64,000 bases of DNA from Palsa-504 sp963744575 (GCA_963744575.1 CAVUUF010000001.1:186001-250000); one strand, 5' to 3'; shown: positions 16,572-25,402, counted from the first letter of the stretch. Notes: generated by a model from the letters alone, not told the origin. Made by a program: numbers and translations.

Positions 16572-19124
16572 TCACGAGGACGCTTCCGCCTCTCGTGTGC
16601 TGGCCGCGGACGGGCCGGCCGCCGTGCCGTCGCCCGGTGGGGGCTCGCCCGCGCTGGATTCCCTGCGTACAGCCGGATCAGGCTGGCTGCGCCTGACCCG
16701 GGTGGGATTGGTGTCGATCCAGTCCCGCAGCTCGTCGGAGACCAAGTCGATCCCGATCCGCCCGGCCCGGTCGTCCAGGTCCCGGAAGATGCACTCGCCG
16801 TTGCCGAGCGACCGGAGCACGGCCTTGTGCTCGTCGGACGGCGCGACCCCGAGCAGCGACATGACGTTCGCCACCTCGGCCCGCTCGGTCGAGCGGAACG
16901 CGAAGACCCCGGACAGGCAGTTCGTGACCTGCTCGTTCAGCAGGTCACCGGCGTTCTGCGAGACCAGGACCAGCGCGGTGTTCCTCGACCGGCCCATCCG
17001 TGACACCTCGGGTACCAGCTTGGCGCCCTCCGGCGTGGACGTGATCGCCCACGCCTCGTCCAGGAAGATGGCCTTGGCCGTGGCCCGGTCGATGCCGTTG
17101 AGCAGCTTGCGGGCGAACTGGGACACCAGGTACAGCAGCGCCACCGACAGCCGCTGCTCGTAGGAGTAGTCGTCCCGCTTGGTGGTGGTGTCCGGCAGCG
17201 TGAGCCCGGCCAGGGTGAACACGGTGGTCCAGCCCTCCGCGTCGATCTGCTGGCCGACCGACGGGGCGAAGCACAGCCGGGCCAGCCGCATCTCCGAGAT
17301 CGACCGCATCACCGCGCCGGTGTTCTTCCACGCCGGGTCATCAGCCTGCTCCAGGTAGGTGATGACCTTGCCCAGGCTGGGCCGGTCGGTCCCGGCCACC
17401 GCGCCGACCGCCTGGATCATCGCGGATTCCCGCTCCTCGCTCATCCGCGGCAGGAGCAACCGCAGCGTCTCGGTGGCCATCGTCCGCTTCTCGGACAGGT
17501 CCATGCCGAACGAGAACGGATCAAGCAGTCCCGGCGCCGCCGAGTTCAGCGGCAGGACGCGGGCCTTGCGCCCCTGCCTGGACAGGTACTCCACCAGGGA
17601 TTCCGCGTCGCCCTTCGGGTCGATCACCGCCACTGTCGCGCCGCGCAACGCCAGCTGGTAGATCAGCAGCATGGCCAGCGTGGTCTTGCCCGCTCCCGGC
17701 TCGCCGGTGATGGCCACCGCCGTCGGCCGGTTACGCGCCGCCGCGAGCAGCGGGTCGAAATGCACGACCGAACGGGCCCGGCCCAGCGTCTCGCCGATAT
17801 ACGGCCCGACCCAGCCGCCGCCCGCGCCGAACCGGTCGCCGAGTTCCACCGTCGCCGTCGGCATCCCGCCGGCGATCGTGTACAGCGGCTGACGCTGCAC
17901 ATAAGAATTCAGCCGGATCCGCTCGCCGGGCAGCGCCTCGCACAGCAGCGAGAACTGATCGCCGGTGGAGTTGACCACGTCGATGCCGATATCGCGGAAA
18001 TGCTCGACGACCGCTTCCACCCGGCGGACGCATAGGTCCCTGCTCGGCGCCGCGACGATCAGCCGGTGCCAGCCGTAGACGAACGGCAGCCGTTCCTTGG
18101 TGATGCCGTGCTCGAGCATCCTGGCCGCGGCGATCTGCTCGGCCAGGGCAATCGGCGCCTCCGCGCCGGCCTCCCGGATATGCGCGTCCATGTCGCGCGC
18201 GTGCGCGAGCCGGCGGCTGACATCCTTGCTCGCCTTGGCCGGCGGAATGAGCTTCATCCGGGAGCTGATCTCGACCGGGAACGGCAGCGAATCGGCGAAA
18301 TGCAGCCAGGGTTCCCCGTCCGGAAAGGACATCACATCGGGAAACCGGGCGAACGACACGAAGGCGGTATACGACTCTGCCGACATGTGCTCCAGGCCCA
18401 GCAGGCTCCGGCCGTTGTGGATCTGCCCCTCGAACAGGGTGTCGATCTCACCCACGCCCCACCGCCTGCGCCTGGTGGCCGACGGCAGCGGCTCGGCCGC
18501 CGTCTGCATGAGCGTGTGCTGGACCAGCCAGGCGATCTCGCCGGAGGTCGCGTGCCTGGCGGCCAGCGCGCTGGCGTTCAGCGCCCGGCCGAGCCGTTCG
18601 GCGTTATCCGTCCACTTGGCGATCTCCGGCGGGCCGACCGTCTCATCCTCCAGCCCGAGCGCGTTCTCACCGCGCGTGTACACCCCGCGGAACTGGGAGA
18701 GCACGCCTCCGGACAGCTGCGCGCGGACGCCGCGCTGGCCGAGCCTGACCCCGAGGTAGATCTCCTTGCTCCAGAAGTCCTTCGCCCAGACGTGCTGGTA
18801 GGTCTGTTCCAGGTACTCCGGCCAGCCCGGGCCGCCGTCGGACGTCGCATCAAGCCCGGTCGCCCACGTGTGCGCCGGGTAGGACCGGTGCGCGATGCGC
18901 AGGTGCACCTCGGCGTCGGCCATCCTGATCGCGGCCAGCGCGACGGTGATGTTGGTCGCCAGCGCCTCCCGCTCCTCCGGGGTGGTGAACTCGTACGACA
19001 CCGAGGGAAGGCGGTAGTACGCCCACGCGTGGCTGTCGGTGAGCAGGATCCGGTCGTCGAAGTACCGGATGGCCAGCCGGGTACGGCCCCGGGAACCCTT
19101 AGACCCCTTAGTCCGAGTGCCCAC
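16572..19124 (-). CDS. VirB4/TcpF-type conjugation ATPase
   Basis: An 850-residue VirB4-family AAA+ ATPase. Walker A GEPGAGKTT is at about residues 470-478, and Walker B is in KAIFLDEAWAI (about 700), followed by a SQNAGDLLNEQ motif typical of VirB4/TraC proteins. The N-terminal half is the VirB4 domain that contacts the channel. It powers substrate or pilin movement through the T4SS. The GTG start is supported by AAGGA 6 nt upstream and overlaps the preceding gene by 17 nt; the longer open frame has no such site. The best-conserved gene of the module. Confidence 0.88.
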   Translation of the reverse strand: MGTRTKGSKGSRGRTRLAIRYFDDRILLTDSHAWAYYRLPSVSYEFTTPEEREALATNITVALAAIRMADAEVHLRIAHRSYPAHTWATGLDATSDGGPGWPEYLEQTYQHVWAKDFWSKEIYLGVRLGQRGVRAQLSGGVLSQFRGVYTRGENALGLEDETVGPPEIAKWTDNAERLGRALNASALAARHATSGEIAWLVQHTLMQTAAEPLPSATRRRRWGVGEIDTLFEGQIHNGRSLLGLEHMSAESYTAFVSFARFPDVMSFPDGEPWLHFADSLPFPVEISSRMKLIPPAKASKDVSRRLAHARDMDAHIREAGAEAPIALAEQIAAARMLEHGITKERLPFVYGWHRLIVAAPSRDLCVRRVEAVVEHFRDIGIDVVNSTGDQFSLLCEALPGERIRLNSYVQRQPLYTIAGGMPTATVELGDRFGAGGGWVGPYIGETLGRARSVVHFDPLLAAARNRPTAVAITGEPGAGKTTLAMLLIYQLALRGATVAVIDPKGDAESLVEYLSRQGRKARVLPLNSAAPGLLDPFSFGMDLSEKRTMATETLRLLLPRMSEERESAMIQAVGAVAGTDRPSLGKVITYLEQADDPAWKNTGAVMRSISEMRLARLCFAPSVGQQIDAEGWTTVFTLAGLTLPDTTTKRDDYSYEQRLSVALLYLVSQFARKLLNGIDRATAKAIFLDEAWAITSTPEGAKLVPEVSRMGRSRNTALVLVSQNAGDLLNEQVTNCLSGVFAFRSTERAEVANVMSLLGVAPSDEHKAVLRSLGNGECIFRDLDDRAGRIGIDLVSDELRDWIDTNPTRVRRSQPDPAVRRESSAGEPPPGDGTAAGPSAASTREAEASS

Positions 19125-21621
19125 CGGGATTCCTTCCGGGAACGGGACCCGCCGCGGACAGGCCCGCGACGAGCACACCGGCCAGCGCGGTGTAGGCCAG
19201 CCTGGTCTGCGGCTGCAAGCTCGAGGGCGAGCCGGGGCGCGCGGACAGCAGATCATCCCACGGCACCCGGACGATGGCCCGGCAGTGCCCCCTGGCCACG
19301 GATTCGGCCCGGAGTACGTCCTCCATCGTCCGCCTGCTCACCCCGTTGACGACCGTCACGGCCCGGCCGGCCACCTCGCCGTAACCGTGCGCGCCGAGCC
19401 ACTGCTTGGTGTTGGCCAGCGAGGTCGCCGCGTCCGGGCTGGCCGGGGCGACCAGGATCAGCTGGTCCACGGCGGCGAGCACCCGGGTCAGGCCGGACGG
19501 CGCCGGGTCGATCATGGCCAGCTGGTACCTTTCGGCCAGCAGGGCGGCCAGCCGCTGATATTCGGCTGCATCGAGGGCCTGCCCGGGTCCGGTTTCCGCC
19601 AGGTCGGCCAGCACGTCGAGCCTGCCTCCCGCGGCGCCCCCGGCCAGCCGCCCGGCTGGCTCGTCCGGCGCCTGGCCGTCCAGCAGCGCCCGCACCGAGG
19701 CGGCGGGCGCACGCCGCGCGGCCATCGACGTGGCACCAGGATTCAGGTCGACGGCCGCGACCGGAACACCTCGTGCCGCGGCCAGGATGTGGCTGGTCAT
19801 CAGCGCGGTCACGGTCTGTCCGGCACCCCTGGTGCAGCCGAGCACGGCAATTCGCCGCGGACCCGCCAGCGGCAGCCTGGCGCGGTAACGATCCAGCGTC
19901 TCCTGATCGCGCTTGCCCGGTCCCTGGCCGCCCGCGACCACCTTGACCTGGCGCCGCCAGCTCGCGTCAGCGCGGCTGCCCGGGCCGCTGAGCGCCCGCT
20001 CGATCGATGGCAGCGGCCGATCCCGCTCGATGCTGACGAACCTGGCCGCCGGGATTACCGGCACGCTGAATGCAGGCGCGGGCGCCGGTGCGGGTGCGGG
20101 TGCGGGTGCGGGTGCGATGGGAGCGGCGAGAAAGGGAGTGGCCGGTGCGGCGGGAGCGGCCGGCTCGGACGCGGGCGGCGCGAGCGCGACAGGTGCCGGC
20201 GAAACCGGCGGGGCAGCCTCGGCTGAGGGCGCTTCGGCCGGCAGCGCCTCTGCCGATGGCACCTCTGGCGATGGCACCTCCGGTGACGGAAGCTCCGGTG
20301 ACGGGGGCTCCGGTGACGGGGGCTCCGCTGACGGGGGCTCCGCTGACGGCATCTTCTCCGGCGGTGCCTCCTCCGGCGGTGGGGCCTGGCCGGCCGAGCG
20401 GCGATCGGGCTTGCGCCCCAGGGCAGGCCTCAGGCCGTAGCGGAGCCGGCGTGCGGTGGCCGCGGGCCCGAAGCGAGACGGCGCAGGGTCTCCCCCGGCG
20501 TCCGGCTCGGTTTCGGCGCCGACCTCGCGACCCGGTTCGTGATCAGCACCCGGCTCTGGCCGGGAACCGGCTTCCGGCACCGGATCGACCTCGGGGAACG
20601 GGCCGACCTCAGGGAACGGGCCGACCTCGGGGAACGGGCCGACCTCAGGGAACGGGCCAGCCTCGGGGAACGGCTCTGGCTGTGGGACCCGACGGATCAG
20701 CGGGAGCAGGTTGGCTTCGGGTGGCGGCCAGGCGGCCGGAGCGAATGGCCCGCGTGGCCCGGCCAAGGCGCCGGTGCCGGGATCGGAGTCATGCGATACC
20801 TCGAGCGCCCTGAGGTCCCGGCTCCCCGCCGGACGAGGCGAGATCCAGGGCGGGCGCTGATCAGGCTCGGCCGTCTGCTCGACGGCCGAACCCGTCGCCG
20901 TGGGGTCCGGCACGGATCCCTGCGGCCACGGGAGCCAGGCTGGCTCGGCCCCCGATGCCGCCCGGGCTCGTTTCGCCTCCCGGCGCGCCGGCGCCCGCTC
21001 GGGCGCGGGAACCTGCGTCGGCGCCGGCGATGGCGCGACCGGATCGGCTGACGGTGGCGCGAGTGGCGGCGAGGCCGCCCGCCGCGTCGGAACCAGCGCC
21101 TTAGCGCTCGGGACCAGCGCCTTAGCGGTGACCCGTCGGACCTTCAACGGACGCGGCTCGGCCTGGGGCGATTCGGCGGCCAGCGGCAGCGCGGGCGCAG
21201 GCGGCCTGGCCTTGACCGAGGACTTCGTGACCTTCGTGGACGGGGCCTTCGGCGGATGCCGGCGCCAGACCCGGGCGGACACCACTATGTCGTCCTTCTC
21301 CGAGAACGGTGCCATCCGGCACCAGGTCCGTGGTTCGGCCAGGTACCTGACCTGAGAACTCACCAGCTCAGGCAGTCGCTTGCTTTCGATAACGGGCCTG
21401 GTCGTCAGCCAGGTGAGCACTCCGGGGGGAAGTACGTAAAGCCACACCAAGTTGTGATTGAACGGCAATCCGACAGCAATGAGAAAGATCACATATGGAA
21501 CAGTGATTCCGACGAACACTCCGATCCAGGTGATCGGCAAAGGTGCTGGCAACCGAAAATCGTACAACTTGTACAGGCGCTTTTCGATCCGCCAGATATT
21601 CGTGTAAGTAGGAAGATCCAC
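19108..21621 (-). CDS. TcpE-like membrane protein fused to a MinD/ParA-like ATPase domain
   Basis: An 837-residue composite. Residues 1-120 match the TcpE family (LYDFRLPAPLPITW, two membrane helices, RPVIESKRLPELV, then YLAEPRTW). Residues 130-580 are disordered, Pro/Ala/Glu-rich and include 6-residue tandem repeats. From about 590 a MinD/ParA/CpaE-like P-loop domain begins (IAVLGCTRGAGQTVTAL), then VAAVDLNPG and QLAMIDPAPSG. The Walker A lysines are missing, so ATP hydrolysis may be lost or altered. GTG start with AAGGAG 10 nt upstream. Between the TcpD-like and VirB4 genes, as TcpE is in Tcp systems. Confidence 0.75.
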   Translation of the reverse strand: MDLPTYTNIWRIEKRLYKLYDFRLPAPLPITWIGVFVGITVPYVIFLIAVGLPFNHNLVWLYVLPPGVLTWLTTRPVIESKRLPELVSSQVRYLAEPRTWCRMAPFSEKDDIVVSARVWRRHPPKAPSTKVTKSSVKARPPAPALPLAAESPQAEPRPLKVRRVTAKALVPSAKALVPTRRAASPPLAPPSADPVAPSPAPTQVPAPERAPARREAKRARAASGAEPAWLPWPQGSVPDPTATGSAVEQTAEPDQRPPWISPRPAGSRDLRALEVSHDSDPGTGALAGPRGPFAPAAWPPPEANLLPLIRRVPQPEPFPEAGPFPEVGPFPEVGPFPEVGPFPEVDPVPEAGSRPEPGADHEPGREVGAETEPDAGGDPAPSRFGPAATARRLRYGLRPALGRKPDRRSAGQAPPPEEAPPEKMPSAEPPSAEPPSPEPPSPELPSPEVPSPEVPSAEALPAEAPSAEAAPPVSPAPVALAPPASEPAAPAAPATPFLAAPIAPAPAPAPAPAPAPAFSVPVIPAARFVSIERDRPLPSIERALSGPGSRADASWRRQVKVVAGGQGPGKRDQETLDRYRARLPLAGPRRIAVLGCTRGAGQTVTALMTSHILAAARGVPVAAVDLNPGATSMAARRAPAASVRALLDGQAPDEPAGRLAGGAAGGRLDVLADLAETGPGQALDAAEYQRLAALLAERYQLAMIDPAPSGLTRVLAAVDQLILVAPASPDAATSLANTKQWLGAHGYGEVAGRAVTVVNGVSRRTMEDVLRAESVARGHCRAIVRVPWDDLLSARPGSPSSLQPQTRLAYTALAGVLVAGLSAAGPVPGRNPGGHSD
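20593..20664 (-). repeat. Four 18-bp tandem units in the TcpE-MinD gene
   Basis: Four near-identical 18-bp units (alternating GGGGAACGGG and AGGGAACGGG starts on the plus strand), with a partial fifth, encode a GPFPEV hexapeptide repeat in the linker. Shorter Ser-Pro-Glu repeats (about 20260-20350) and Ala-Pro repeats (about 20075-20115) lie nearby. Confidence 0.8.
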
Positions 21622-21648
21622 TAGTGGCGCGCTCCTTCCTGATTCGGA

Positions 21649-21906
21649 TCAGTGGACTCCGAGCGCGTTCGCTATGCCGGTGGCGAGCGTCTGCACGATA
21701 CTTGGCGTATAGAAGACGACCGCAATGGCCACGGCAAGTACCATGAACTGTACGAATCGGGTGATCTCACGAGTGAACAGGAAGAAGATCGCTACGATCC
21801 CGACGATGCCGAGGAACAATGGTCCGAACAAACCTTGTAGGTAGGTAACAAGGCCCTGCGTACTCAAGGCCACTGGAGCCATGGCGGCGGTGAGATGAGT
21901 AAGCAT
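21649..21906 (-). CDS. Small two-helix membrane protein (TcpD-like)
   Basis: An 85-residue protein with two strongly hydrophobic segments (about 27-47 and 52-75), a short N-terminus and almost no soluble part. Size, topology and position immediately before the TcpE-like gene fit TcpD of the Tcp conjugation system; a VirB2-like pilin is the alternative. GGAGGGG lies 7 nt before the ATG, a strong ribosome-binding site. A divergent leaderless micro-ORF starts 48 nt away. Confidence 0.65.
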   Translation of the reverse strand: MLTHLTAAMAPVALSTQGLVTYLQGLFGPLFLGIVGIVAIFFLFTREITRFVQFMVLAVAIAVVFYTPSIVQTLATGIANALGVH

Positions 21907-21939
21907 AACATGTCCCCTCCGGGATCAAATGAACATCCA

Positions 21940-21945
21940 TAGAAT
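21940..21945 (+). promoter_or_regulatory. -10 box of the micro-ORF at 21954
   Basis: TAGAAT followed by 8 nt and ATG, a leaderless arrangement pointing away from the T4SS operon. Confidence 0.4.
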
Positions 21946-21953
21946 GCTGCGGC

Positions 21954-22100
21954 ATGCCGCTTCTCCGGGAACAGGTAAAGCGGATGCGCGAGCGCCGGCG
22001 ACTGCGGACGCGGCGGGAGCGGTTGGTGCTGCTCGCCGACGCGCTGACGTGGCGGCGACGGCGGGCAGGCCGGCCGGAGCCGGCGAGGTCGGCCGACTAG
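21954..22100 (+). CDS. Putative 48-residue basic helical protein
   Basis: Starts MPLLREQVKRMRERRR, continues LVLLADALTW and a second Arg cluster, and ends PARSAD. Highly basic, predicted mostly helical with one short amphipathic stretch. It lies opposite the T4SS genes and has a TAGAAT -10 box at leaderless spacing, but the codon bias of GC-rich DNA can mimic coding sequence. If real it could be a small nucleic-acid-binding or regulatory protein; nothing recognised by family. Confidence 0.3.
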   Translation: MPLLREQVKRMRERRRLRTRRERLVLLADALTWRRRRAGRPEPARSAD

Positions 22101-22276
22101 CCGGCCAGATGCAGGTTTGCAGGATGAGGCCCCAGCGAAAACAGGCCGGGCAATGGCCGACTCGGGAGCGGCGCACCAGACCGAGAACAAGGTACGGGAG
22201 TAAGTCCGGGCGAGGACGGAGCCGCCCGGAGGGTAGCCGCAGGCGGGCATGACGACGTCAGCAGGCCCTGTCCTTG

Positions 22277-23254
22277 TCATCGGGCTCCCACCGCCTTGGT
22301 CGATGCTCCAATCTCCTTTACATACCATTTGCCGGTATGCAGGTCGACAACCGACATACCATACGTCATCTCCAGTTTCGATGCCATCCCTAGATTTCCG
22401 GCCGCCGATCCTGGCTGTTCAGGGAGCTGCCATATCACGGTTACCGTTATCTGCCTGATCATGCCGCCGGGCGGCACGTGGAGTGCGCCGATCGAGTCAA
22501 ATGTCACCGCGCCGCCGAGCCCGGTCAGCGATACGCCCCGGGCGAGGAACTTGCTCAGCGCTGCGCTGTCGCCGCTGGCGTAGGCCTGGAAAAACGCTGG
22601 CAGCTCATTCATCAGCTGGCTCCGCGCCACCTGATCCGAGCCGCCCGGGGCGGCCGCGGGCAGCGGAGCCTGCGGCGGCGCGGGCAACCAGGCCGGCTCG
22701 CCGGAGACCACGACGCCGCCTCCCGAGACGGCGATCGGCACGCCCAGCTCCATGAGCTGGCCATCGACCATTGCGAGCAGCGTCACGACGGCATGCTGCG
22801 GATCTTGCCCTGCCGAGTCGAGATAGTGTGCAGGCGACCACGTTCCGTTACCGGACTTTGGCCCGCGAACCATCACACCTCCGCACGTCTCCGCGTCGGC
22901 CAAACCCGACGCAGCCGTCCCTATCGTGCTGGCCTCGCGGTCCATTGTGCGCCATGAAACCGCGCCGCGTAACCGAAATCGGATACAACGGTTCACCGGA
23001 ACATCCGGGTGGACAAAACGGCCAGCAACCATGATACGTGGCGGAGACGTAACGGGTTCGATCAAATACTTTCCGTAATCAATCGGCTTTACATCACGAT
23101 TGCAGAATCGAAACTGTAACCGAACGATGGAATCACCCCAGCTCACAGCGGCTTCGATGGTTACTGGACGGCCAGCAGAGACAGGACTGGCGTCATGTCG
23201 AAGCCGAGCACGCCTAGTGCCGACCGGGCTGGCAACCTCCAGGACGCCAGTCAA
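22277..23254 (-). CDS. TcpC-like conjugation protein with uncertain N-terminus
   Basis: The C-terminal 180 or so residues look like TcpC/VirB8-type proteins with two NTF2-like domains: VVTLLAMVDGQLMELGVPIAV, AWLPAPPQAPLP, then AFFQAYASGDSAALSKFLARGVSLTGLGGAV and a GKWYVKEI end. TcpC is the inner-membrane assembly factor of Tcp machines. The first 140 residues are atypical: no membrane helix, lower GC, no match to the usual N-terminal domain, and the only far-upstream start is TTG at 23254. The 5' part may be rearranged or frameshifted. It opens the T4SS operon. Confidence 0.55.
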   Translation of the reverse strand: MTGVLEVASPVGTRRARLRHDASPVSAGRPVTIEAAVSWGDSIVRLQFRFCNRDVKPIDYGKYLIEPVTSPPRIMVAGRFVHPDVPVNRCIRFRLRGAVSWRTMDREASTIGTAASGLADAETCGGVMVRGPKSGNGTWSPAHYLDSAGQDPQHAVVTLLAMVDGQLMELGVPIAVSGGGVVVSGEPAWLPAPPQAPLPAAAPGGSDQVARSQLMNELPAFFQAYASGDSAALSKFLARGVSLTGLGGAVTFDSIGALHVPPGGMIRQITVTVIWQLPEQPGSAAGNLGMASKLEMTYGMSVVDLHTGKWYVKEIGASTKAVGAR

Positions 23255-23517
23255 TGATTAACGGTTGAACTGCGAAAACTTATTTCCGATCGTCGTCGTT
23301 CGCCGTTGAGGCCTGGCCGGCCGCTTACGGCGGGCCTGTGGATCTAGCCATACTCTCCCACTGACCGGTACTAGTATCGAACATGTTCACGATTATTGTC
23401 AATAGGCACTGCTACCAGACTCAGGCACGCCGCAATAATCCGCGGCGTTGGCTCGGATGCCGCCACCTTGGCCATCCCGTTAGCACACCAGCCAGCCGAC
23501 GGCCTCGGAGGTGGTGG

Positions 23518-23709
23518 TCAGCTTGTTGATACCCCGAGCAGGGACCCGACTCCGTAGGTGACCGCGGCGGCGATCGCTGCAACCGCCAGCTGACGGACGG
23601 CGGTTCCCCAGACGTTGCGTCCGGACATGAGGCCGATCGTTGCCCCGAGCGCCAGCGCCGCGATCGCGCCGATGATCACCGAGGCGATCACCGCGCCGGA
23701 GCTGAGTGC
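23518..23709 (-). pseudogene. C-terminal fragment of a VIT1/CCC1-family transporter
   Basis: Reads ALSSGAVIASVIIGAIAALA, then LGATIGLMSGRNVWGTAVRQ, then LAVAAIAAAVTYGVG and a stop, with three glycine-containing hydrophobic stretches. This resembles the last helices of CCC1/VIT1 iron or manganese transporters, where the complete protein has about 230 residues. The N-terminal three quarters are missing; upstream in this frame is a stop. Confidence 0.55.
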
Positions 23710-23711
23710 GC

Positions 23712-23932
23712 CCGGTTACCGCTGTCGCGAGATGCGGTGCGCTGTTGCCGATTAGCAGGCCGCCGGCGAACGGGCCGACCCGCTTCATCACCGCCACGGC
23801 CAGCCCCTGCACGCCGGATCGGCGAGAGGCCGCCAGCCCCATCCGGCGCGCCTGCTCCGAAATCGTGTCGTCAAATCCCAATCGGCTTCTATTTGTGGAC
23901 GTTAATGCCGAGGGAGGCGCCGGGATGGACAC
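23712..23932 (-). pseudogene. N-terminal fragment of an unrecognised membrane protein
   Basis: In a different frame from, and directly abutting, the transporter fragment: GVQGLAVAVMKRVGPFAGGL, then LIGNSAPHLATAVTG, preceded by an unconvincing start. Coding-like character ends exactly where the transporter fragment begins, so two broken genes have been joined by a deletion. Confidence 0.4.
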
Positions 23933-24288
23933 GGCGCCCTGACCCTAGAGTTAACGTTTGACCGGCCAGGCCAGTACGTCGATAGGGACCTTCGCAGACA
24001 GGCAGATTGAGCAGAAGCGGATGGTCCGGGACCAGCTGTCGAGAGCGAACCGGACTGTCTGCCACTTTTCCTGCGTATCTGTGCATCTCTTCATGGCTGG
24101 CTACGGAGATGGCGGTCGGGAATTGGCATGAATAATCTCCTGCGGACGACAAGGAATCGGGCACTTGTCCAGTCCTCTGAACGCAGAAAATCCGCATCGG
24201 ATCCACGCCAATACGAAACGTGATATGACGTCTGGCGTCTTGGCTTGAGATATGCCAGGATCCGGTTGGACCGTGATGCTGCGCCGGT

Positions 24289-25395
24289 CTATACGTTGAA
24301 GCGGAACTCCACGACGTCGCCGTCGCGCATAATGTAGTCCTTGCCTTCGATGCGGGCCTTGCCGGCGGCGCGGGCCGCGGTCAGCGAGCCGGTCGCGATC
24401 AGGTCGTCGTAGGAGACCACTTCGGCCTTGATGAAGCCACGCTGGAAGTCGGTGTGGATGACGCCGGCCGCCTCGGGCGCGGTCGCGCCGACCCTGATCT
24501 CCCAGGCCCGGGTCTCTTTCGGACCCGCGGTGAGGAAGGTCTGCAGGCCGAGCGCGCGGAACCCGGCCCGGGCCAGCTGGGCCAGGCCCGGCTCACCCAG
24601 GCCGGCCTCGGCGAGCAGTTCCGCGGCCTCGTCCTCGGGCAGCTCGACCAGGTCAGCTTCAGTCTTGGCGTCCAGGAAGATCGCCTCCGCCGGGGCTACC
24701 AGCCCGGTCAGGCGCTTGCGCAGGTCCTCGTCGGCGAGCTCGGAGACGTCCATGTTGAACAGGTACAGGAACGGCTTGGCCGTCAGCAGCTGCAGCTCGC
24801 GCAGCGCGTGCAGGCCAGCCTGGTCCAGCGGAGCGCCCGCGGCCGCGGCGCCGGCCGACAGCGGGATACCGGTGTCGAGGAGCTGCTGCGCCGCCGCGGC
24901 AGCCTGGGCCAGCTGCGCCCGCTCGGGGTCCTTGGCGAACTTCGCCTCCTTGGCCAGCCGGGGTAGCGCCTTCTCCAGGGTCTGCAGGTCGGCCAGGATG
25001 AGTTCGGTCACGACGGTCTCGATGTCGCGTTCCGGCGACACGTCCCCGTCGACGTGCGTCACGTCCGGGTCGGCGAACACGCGCACCACCTGGCAGATCG
25101 CGTCGGTCTCGCGGATGTGGGCGAGGAACTGGTTGCCCAGGCCCTGTCCTTGCGAGGCACCGCGAACCAGACCGGCGATATCGGTGAACCGCACGCTGGC
25201 CGGCACGACCCGGGCGGAGTGGTATAGCTTGGCCAGCTCGGCCAGCCGCGGATCGGGAACGCCGACCACGCCGACGTTCGGCTCGATCGTGGCGAACGGA
25301 TAGTTCGAGGCGAGCGCGCTGGCCCGGGTCAGCGCGTTGAACAGCGTGGACTTGCCGACGTTAGGCAGGCCCACAATGCCGATAGACAAACTCAC
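24289..25395 (-). CDS. ychF: Redox-regulated ribosome-associated ATPase YchF (OLA1 family)
   Basis: A 368-residue Obg-related P-loop protein. G1 is GLPNVGKS (residues 8-15), G3 is DIAGLV, and the G4 position reads NMDV instead of NKxD, the change that makes YchF prefer ATP. A coiled-coil insertion lies at about 130-200 and a TGS domain at the C-terminus (GVIHTDFQRGFIKAEV, YIMRDGDVVEFRFNV). YchF binds ribosomes and modulates translation of stress genes. The GTG gives the universal MSLSIGIVGLPN start; TAAACT 7 nt before it suggests a leaderless mRNA. Its gene order with DUF6542 and ispH is conserved in actinobacteria. Confidence 0.94.
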   Translation of the reverse strand: MSLSIGIVGLPNVGKSTLFNALTRASALASNYPFATIEPNVGVVGVPDPRLAELAKLYHSARVVPASVRFTDIAGLVRGASQGQGLGNQFLAHIRETDAICQVVRVFADPDVTHVDGDVSPERDIETVVTELILADLQTLEKALPRLAKEAKFAKDPERAQLAQAAAAAQQLLDTGIPLSAGAAAAGAPLDQAGLHALRELQLLTAKPFLYLFNMDVSELADEDLRKRLTGLVAPAEAIFLDAKTEADLVELPEDEAAELLAEAGLGEPGLAQLARAGFRALGLQTFLTAGPKETRAWEIRVGATAPEAAGVIHTDFQRGFIKAEVVSYDDLIATGSLTAARAAGKARIEGKDYIMRDGDVVEFRFNV

Positions 25396-25402
25396 CCGCG
25401 CG

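Larger units (their letters stand above)
21907..22276. other. 370-nt gap within the T4SS operon
   Basis: This gap separates the TcpC-like stop from the TcpD-like start. On the minus strand, ATGA at the TcpC-like stop opens a frame, but its Pro/Arg/Cys-rich product reads into the TcpD-like gene and does not look coding. On the plus strand it carries the leaderless micro-ORF at 21954. Confidence 0.5.
23255..24288. other. Scarred, lower-GC stretch beside the T4SS module
   Basis: About 1 kb with visibly lower GC than the flanks and no intact gene. It contains two adjoining minus-strand gene fragments (23518-23709 and 23712-23932). A perfect palindrome GAACATGTTC lies at 23379-23388; its half-site spacing is 2 nt too short for a LexA box. 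No tRNA or integrase was seen. It is probably decayed DNA at the border of an acquired element. Confidence 0.5.

Noticed and set aside
23379..23388. GAACATGTTC as a LexA/SOS box
   Set aside because: The half-sites are 2 bp apart instead of 4 and no SOS gene follows.
23889..24206. 105-residue minus-strand ORF
   Set aside because: No recognisable motif, no ribosome-binding site, and low-GC DNA makes a chance ORF plausible.
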